From Hormoscilla sp. GUM202 (GTDB lineage: Bacteria > Cyanobacteriota > Cyanobacteriia > Cyanobacteriales > Desertifilaceae), in the NCBI GenBank assembly GCA_005518205.2, contig RFFC02000005.1:190310-254309 (forward strand): 64,000 bases of DNA. The letters are read 5' to 3'. Shown here piece after piece: positions 59,712 to 64,000 of the stretch. Each line of letters begins with the position of its first letter. Position 1 is the first letter of the stretch. The position numbers and the translations under genes are program-made. The notes below the pieces were generated by a model that made no database searches, was not told the DNA's origin, and saw only the letters and a program-made list of their open reading frames with translations.

Positions 59712-62700
59712 TTACACAACCCTTACAAAATCAGTTGAATCAAATTGATCCGGAGTAGTTCCCGGCAAAATTGCCAACAGTTCCCCCCCTACAAAAACAT
59801 CTACAGCCTGATAGTCAATATTCTTTGTTAAAAAGGCCTCAGAGTGGAACTGAATGGCAGTCGAACTGCCCATCGAGACGAAATCTAAGTGACGAAAAGA
59901 CAAATCACCTGATAACTTTATCTTGTCCGTCCCATTCTCAAAGTCGCCGATGGTCTTATGGTCGTCGAAGCGCGGGTCTCCGTTATCGTAATGGGCCACC
60001 TGCAAGTTAAAAATATCCGCACCCTCGTTTCCATAAAGCATATCGCTTCCATCGCCCCCGTCGAGGTAATCGTCTCCGAAGCCGCCTATGAGGGTATCGT
60101 CGGAAGCTCCGCCATAAAGAGTATCATTACCCTCGTTTCCATAAACCATATCGCTTCCTTCGTCCCCCGAGAGGTAATCGTCTCCACTTCCGCCATAAAG
60201 AAGATCATTTTCACTTCCGCCACTTAGGTCATCGTTTCCAGCTCCGCCATAGAGGGTATCTTCTCCAGGTCCGCCATAAAGAGCATCATTTTCATTTTCG
60301 CCATAAAGCAGATCTTTTCCATCTCCGCCACCTAGGTTATCGTTTCCAGCTCCGCCATAGAGGGTATCTTCTCCAGGTCCGCCACCGAGGTAATCGTTGC
60401 CCCCGTTTCCGTAAAGCAAATCGTTTCTCAACTCCCTGAAGCTCCTCCAGTCATTGCCTTTTGCTCCCCCGTGAAATTCGGTCCCCCTCGTACCGCTCTT
60501 GCCGTATCTTTCCAGGGAGATCGCTTCCAAATTGCTGTCGGAGCGAACAAGGGAGATTAACTCGGAGGGGAGCGTACCGCGAAGGTCGTTCAGGTCCATC
60601 GAGAGGTTTTGCAAATTGCTGAGGGAGCCTAACTCCGAGGGGAGCGTACCGCTCAGGGAGTTCGCTCGCAGGTCGAGGTTTTGCAAATTGCCGAGCGAGC
60701 CTAACTCCGAGGGGAGCGTACCGCTCAGGGAGTTCGAGGACAGGTCGAGGTCTTGCAAATTGCCGAGCGAACCTAACTCTGAGGGGAGCGTACCGCTCAT
60801 CACGCGGTTCCACTCCAGGTTGAGGACTTGCAAATTGCCGAGCGAGCCTAACTCTGAGGGGAGCGTACCGCTCATCTTCGAGTTCATGGACAGGTCGAGG
60901 ACTTGCAAGTTGCCGAGCGAGCCTAACTCGGAGGGGATCGTACCGCTCATACGCGAGTTCCTTTCCAGGTCGAGGACTTGCAAATTGCTGAGGGAGCCTA
61001 ACTCAGAGGGAAGCGTACCGCTAATTTGCATAGCGAAGTTCTCTGACGACAGATCGAGTTCTTGCAAGTTGCCGAGCGAGCCTAACTCGGAGGGGATCGT
61101 ACCGCTCAGATCCCAGATCATTTCCAGGTCGAGGACTTGCAAATTGCTGAGGGAGCCTAACTCTGAGGGGAGCGTACCGTTCATGCGGTAGTTCATGGAC
61201 AGGTCGAGGACTTGCAAATTGCCGAGCGAGCCTAACTCTGAGGGGATCGTACCGCTCATGTGGAAGTTCCTTTCCAGGTCGAGGACTTGCAAATTGCTGA
61301 GGTTGCTTAACTCGGAGGGGAGCGTACCGCTCAGGTCGTTCTCGATCAGCTCGATTTTTGTCACCCGCTCGCCTACTACCGTTACTCCATGCCAGTCTGA
61401 GACAACAGAAGCCTTGGGGGGAGTTGAGCTGCTGACATCCCACTTCGTCTGCCAATTCTCTCCATTCATGCTGTGATAGAGAGCCAGAAGGGCTGCATAA
61501 TCATTGGCATTCAGAACTTCATCTGAGGCTACCTCATCAGGAGTCGATCGGACGTCAATGTTAAATTCATCGGATACCTTGTTTCCCGCATCATCCGATG
61601 CCGTTACTGTTACGAGAAAACTGCCTTCAGTAGTAGGAATGCCTAATATCGCTCCACTGCTGGAGTCAATGGTTAAACCCTCTGGCAAACCCTCGGCGCT
61701 GTAACTAGCAATGTTGTCGTTGATGTCGGAGAAGTGACCGCTGATATCAAATTCGAGGCTTTCACCGGGAACTACTTCGTAGTCGAGAATTGGAGTTTCC
61801 ACAATTGGATGGTTTTCCAATCGTTTGTTTGCCGATAAATCCTTGATACTTTCGGGGAGCGTACCGCTCAAGGAGTTTCCGTGCAACCAGAGATTTCGCA
61901 AATTGCTGAACTCGCCATATTCAGAGGGAAGCGTACCGCCCAAGGAGTTTTCGTGCAGGTATAGGTGTTGCAAATTGCCGAGCGAGCCATACTCAGAGGG
62001 TAATGTACCGCTCAGGGAATTCTGGGCCAGGCCGAGCTGTCGCAAATTGCCGAACTCGCTATATTCAGAGGGGACGGTACCGTGAAAGTCATTCTTGGAC
62101 AGGCCGAGGAACTGCAAGTCGCTGATAGAGACGATCCAAGAGGGGAGCGTACCGCTCAGGGAGTTGTTGTACAGGCCGAGGTCTTGCAAATTGCCGAGCG
62201 AACCTAATTCAGAGGGGATGGTACCGCTCAGGGAGTTGCTTTGCAGGCGGAGTTTTTGCAAGTTGCTAAGGTCGCCTAACTCCTCCGGGAGCATGCCGCT
62301 CAGGTTGTTCCCGTTCAGCTCGATTTTCGTCACCCGATCTTCTTCTACCGTGACCCCATGCCAGTCTGAGACAACGGAGGCAGGGGGGGGAGTTTCGCTG
62401 CTAAAGTCCCAGCCAAAATTGTTCCGCCAATTCTCCCCAGAAGTACTGGTATAGAGAGCCCGAAGGGCTGCATAATCATCGGCATTCAGAGTATCATCAA
62501 ATTCTTCCAATCCTTTGATTGTTGCCGATAAATCCTTGATACTCTCGGGGACCATACCGCTCAATTCGTTTCCGTGCAGCCAGAAGTTTCGCAAATTGTT
62601 GAGTTCGCCATACTCCGAGGGAAGCGTGCCGCTCAGGGAACTCTCGTGCAGGTATAGGTATTGCAAATTGCCGAGCTCACCATACTCAGAGGGTAATGTA

Positions 62701-63230
62701 CCGCTCAGGGAATTCTGGGCCAGGCCGAGCTGTCGCAAATTGCCGAGCTCGCTATACTCGGAGGGGACGGTGCCGTGAAAGGAGTTCTTGGATAGGCCGA
62801 GGAACTGCAAGTCGCTGATGGAGACGATCCAAGAGGGGAGCGTACCGCTCAGGGAGTTGTTGTACAGGCCGAGGTCTTGCAAATTGCCGAGCGAGCCTAA
62901 TTCCGAGGGGATGGTACCGCTTATGGAGTTGCTTTGCAGGCGGAGTTTTTGCAAGTTGCTAAGGTCGCCTAACTCCTCCGGGAGCATGCCGCTCAGGTTG
63001 TTCCCGTTCAGCTCGATTTTCGTCACCCGACCTTCTTCTACCGTTACTCCATGCCAGTCTGAGACAACGGAGGCAGGGGGGGGAGTTTCGTTGCTAAAGT
63101 CCCAGCCAAAATTGTTTTTCCAATTCTCCCCAGAAGTACTGATATAGAGAGCTTTCAGGGCTGCATAATCATTGACATCGAGCAAGTCATTCTCCGATGA
63201 AGTACTGGGTACTTGATGAGAATTAATCAT
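59712..63230 (-). CDS. Large secreted-type protein: plant-type leucine-rich repeats, cadherin-like domain and RTX repeats
   Basis: 1,172 residues from ATG 63,230 (AGAGAGGA nine bases upstream; the frame is open 26 codons further). Residues ~15-235 and ~248-470 are two near-identical modules, each with an N-cap (DYAALKALYISTSGENWKNNFGWDF...SVVSDWHGVTVEEGRVTKIEL) and six or seven LRRs of the plant type (LSGTIPSELGSLGNLQDLGL). Residues ~473-565 are a He_PIG/cadherin-like domain (PILDYEVVPGESLEFDISGHFSD; GLPEGLTIDSSSGAILGIPTTEG). A third LRR block with its own cap spans ~573-900. RTX calcium-binding nonapeptides (GGAGNDNLGGGDGKDLLYG) fill ~937-1075. The end (LLAILPGTTPDQFDSTDFV) is a common type I secretion tail. 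No N-terminal signal, so export by a type I (TolC-ABC) system is inferred. Probably a cell-surface or adhesion protein. Confidence 0.9.
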   Translation of the reverse strand: MINSHQVPSTSSENDLLDVNDYAALKALYISTSGENWKNNFGWDFSNETPPPASVVSDWHGVTVEEGRVTKIELNGNNLSGMLPEELGDLSNLQKLRLQSNSISGTIPSELGSLGNLQDLGLYNNSLSGTLPSWIVSISDLQFLGLSKNSFHGTVPSEYSELGNLRQLGLAQNSLSGTLPSEYGELGNLQYLYLHESSLSGTLPSEYGELNNLRNFWLHGNELSGMVPESIKDLSATIKGLEEFDDTLNADDYAALRALYTSTSGENWRNNFGWDFSSETPPPASVVSDWHGVTVEEDRVTKIELNGNNLSGMLPEELGDLSNLQKLRLQSNSLSGTIPSELGSLGNLQDLGLYNNSLSGTLPSWIVSISDLQFLGLSKNDFHGTVPSEYSEFGNLRQLGLAQNSLSGTLPSEYGSLGNLQHLYLHENSLGGTLPSEYGEFSNLRNLWLHGNSLSGTLPESIKDLSANKRLENHPIVETPILDYEVVPGESLEFDISGHFSDINDNIASYSAEGLPEGLTIDSSSGAILGIPTTEGSFLVTVTASDDAGNKVSDEFNIDVRSTPDEVASDEVLNANDYAALLALYHSMNGENWQTKWDVSSSTPPKASVVSDWHGVTVVGERVTKIELIENDLSGTLPSELSNLSNLQVLDLERNFHMSGTIPSELGSLGNLQVLDLSMNYRMNGTLPSELGSLSNLQVLDLEMIWDLSGTIPSELGSLGNLQELDLSSENFAMQISGTLPSELGSLSNLQVLDLERNSRMSGTIPSELGSLGNLQVLDLSMNSKMSGTLPSELGSLGNLQVLNLEWNRVMSGTLPSELGSLGNLQDLDLSSNSLSGTLPSELGSLGNLQNLDLRANSLSGTLPSELGSLSNLQNLSMDLNDLRGTLPSELISLVRSDSNLEAISLERYGKSGTRGTEFHGGAKGNDWRSFRELRNDLLYGNGGNDYLGGGPGEDTLYGGAGNDNLGGGDGKDLLYGENENDALYGGPGEDTLYGGAGNDDLSGGSENDLLYGGSGDDYLSGDEGSDMVYGNEGNDTLYGGASDDTLIGGFGDDYLDGGDGSDMLYGNEGADIFNLQVAHYDNGDPRFDDHKTIGDFENGTDKIKLSGDLSFRHLDFVSMGSSTAIQFHSEAFLTKNIDYQAVDVFVGGELLAILPGTTPDQFDSTDFVRVV

Positions 63231-63497
63231 TTCGAAATTCCTCTCTGAAAATTTACTACTTATCCTATGTCTGAATGCTAATCCTATCTCAGGATTTTTT
63301 GACAACATAGATGCTTAAGAAATTGTTTAGTTATGATGCGTTACGTTGCGCTCTCACTAGGACTGGCGAAATGTCCAGATCTTGTCCGAGTCGGACAAGA
63401 TCTGCTAAATTCAACCAATCCTTCACTGCCTATGAAAAACACCCGAACAAATCGCACCTCAGCGGTCAAAGAGTCCAGGGAGAACCTTACTGTAATT

Positions 63498-63652
63498 AAC
63501 CTAAGTTGCTACCTATAGAAAATCAAGGTCAAGAGCAACCAAAATCATCCCATATCGCCTTGTAATTTACCCCAAAATGGCATTTTGGTGGATTCAATTG
63601 CCAAAAATGGCTGTTTCGGACGGAGAAATTTTTATAGGTAGCAACTTGAGTT
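63498..63652. mobile_element. MITE with AACCTAAGTTGCTACCTATA ends, 155 bp
   Basis: The left end AACCTAAGTTGCTACCTATA is mirrored at the right by TATAGGTAGCAACTTGAGTT (about 18 of 20 positions). AATT flanks both sides (63,494-63,497 and 63,653-63,656), a likely 4-bp target duplication. The interior has CCAAAATGGCATTTTGG, another palindrome, and no gene. The rest of 63,231-63,654 holds a GATCTTGTCC..GGACAAGATC palindrome near 63,379 and no gene. Confidence 0.75.
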
Positions 63653-63654
63653 AA

Positions 63655-64000
63655 TTAAACAAAGTCAGCCCCATTAATAAGATTAGGATCGATTCCCGAC
63701 AAAACTGCCAAGACTTCCTCCGGAAAATCGTTATGACTTGGAGCCTTAATGGAAGTCCCACTATTCTCTGATGGGGCAAATCTTAACTGATGAAAACTCA
63801 AACCTTCTAGATGGATTTTGTCTATGCCATCCTCAAAGTCCTGGATGGTATCCCCTTTCTTGTCGGCCTCATTTTCATAATGCGCCATGTCCCGGGCCAG
63901 GATGAAGGTATCTGCACCCCCGTTTCCGTAAAGCGTGTCTAAACCATCACCCCCGTTGAGGGTGTCGTCTCCAGCACCGCCGATGAGGGTATCTTTTCCA
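63655..64000 (-). CDS. RTX calcium-binding protein, C-terminal part (runs off the right edge)
   Basis: Visible are three RTX nonapeptide rows ([35 protein letters not shown]) followed by a C-terminal domain (DTIQDFEDGIDKIHLEGLSFHQLRF ... VLAVLSGIDPNLINGADFV). The layout and the final hydrophobic-acidic tail match the end of the large LRR-RTX gene and suggest type I secretion. The frame is open at position 64,000, so most of the gene lies to the right. Confidence 0.88.
   Translation of the reverse strand, partial: GKDTLIGGAGDDTLNGGDGLDTLYGNGGADTFILARDMAHYENEADKKGDTIQDFEDGIDKIHLEGLSFHQLRFAPSENSGTSIKAPSHNDFPEEVLAVLSGIDPNLINGADFV

Noticed and set aside
60451..62454. Long plus-strand open frames opposite the LRR region ([16 protein letters not shown] repeats)
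   Set aside because: They are antisense shadows of the leucine-rich repeats of the minus-strand gene, whose periodic codons keep other frames open.

Overview
This window comes from a filamentous-type cyanobacterium, probably of the Oscillatoriales/Microcoleus kind, though I cannot place it closer. The evidence is the very frequent HIP1 octamer (GCGATCGC) on both strands, dense short dispersed palindromes and heptamer tandem repeats, several Uma2, DUF29, UPF0175 and pentapeptide-repeat genes, and a lumenal PrxQ-like peroxiredoxin. No phage, CRISPR array, rRNA or tRNA was found.

Layout. 1-7.8 kb: the 3' end of ileS, two small membrane-protein genes, a truncated ISKra4-type element, a lipoprotein subtilase cut short by a repeat, degenerate tandem repeats, a 5'-truncated ftsK-like gene and an ISL3-type MITE with a perfect 8-bp target duplication. 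6.9-12.6 kb: a compact metabolic cluster with a SAM methyltransferase, two EctB-like aminotransferases, a DUF4392 (D-glutamate cyclase-like) protein and a TauD-type Fe(II)/2-oxoglutarate oxygenase. It has no ectA or ectC and is the best candidate for an undescribed pathway. 13-17.8 kb: minisatellites, a dienelactone hydrolase remnant, a 53-residue Pmp3-type membrane peptide, tandem Uma2 genes (one frameshifted), a SUI1/YciH factor and a pentapeptide protein. 17.8-28.7 kb: housekeeping genes (tyrA, PrxQ, gor, recG, a cyanobacterial coiled-coil protein, tsf, rpsB), with a broken IS1182-type element inserted beside the peroxiredoxin gene.

28.9-31.7 kb: DUF433 and DUF29 genes, then three copies of a 105-residue protein, two of them translationally coupled to retropepsin-like proteases; the third has lost its protease. 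31.7-36.5 kb: unknown membrane proteins, an ORF-less group II intron that splits a dispersed palindrome, UPF0175, a two-gene unknown module and Uma2. 36.5-49.5 kb: TPR/pentapeptide proteins, an RmlD-like SDR, a LysE/ArgO exporter, a DUF1971 protein, a Crp/Fnr regulator, a RecQ helicase, 5-FTHF cyclo-ligase, an orphan nucleotidyltransferase, a peptidase-S74 protein interrupted by TGA, and an AbrB-VapC-Phd toxin-antitoxin cluster.

49.5-58 kb: an exopolysaccharide or glycan locus on the minus strand with GDP-fucose synthesis (gmd, fcl), an initiating sugar-phosphate transferase, three glycosyltransferases and a long-form glucose-1-phosphate nucleotidyltransferase. One glycosyltransferase carries an in-frame peptide encoded by a dispersed repeat. 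58.7-64 kb: a large secreted-type protein with three plant-type leucine-rich-repeat blocks, a cadherin-like domain and RTX repeats, flanked by a broken paralogue and the C-terminus of another RTX protein.

The whole window is shaped by small non-autonomous repeats. Several genes are truncated, frameshifted or extended exactly where such a repeat sits.
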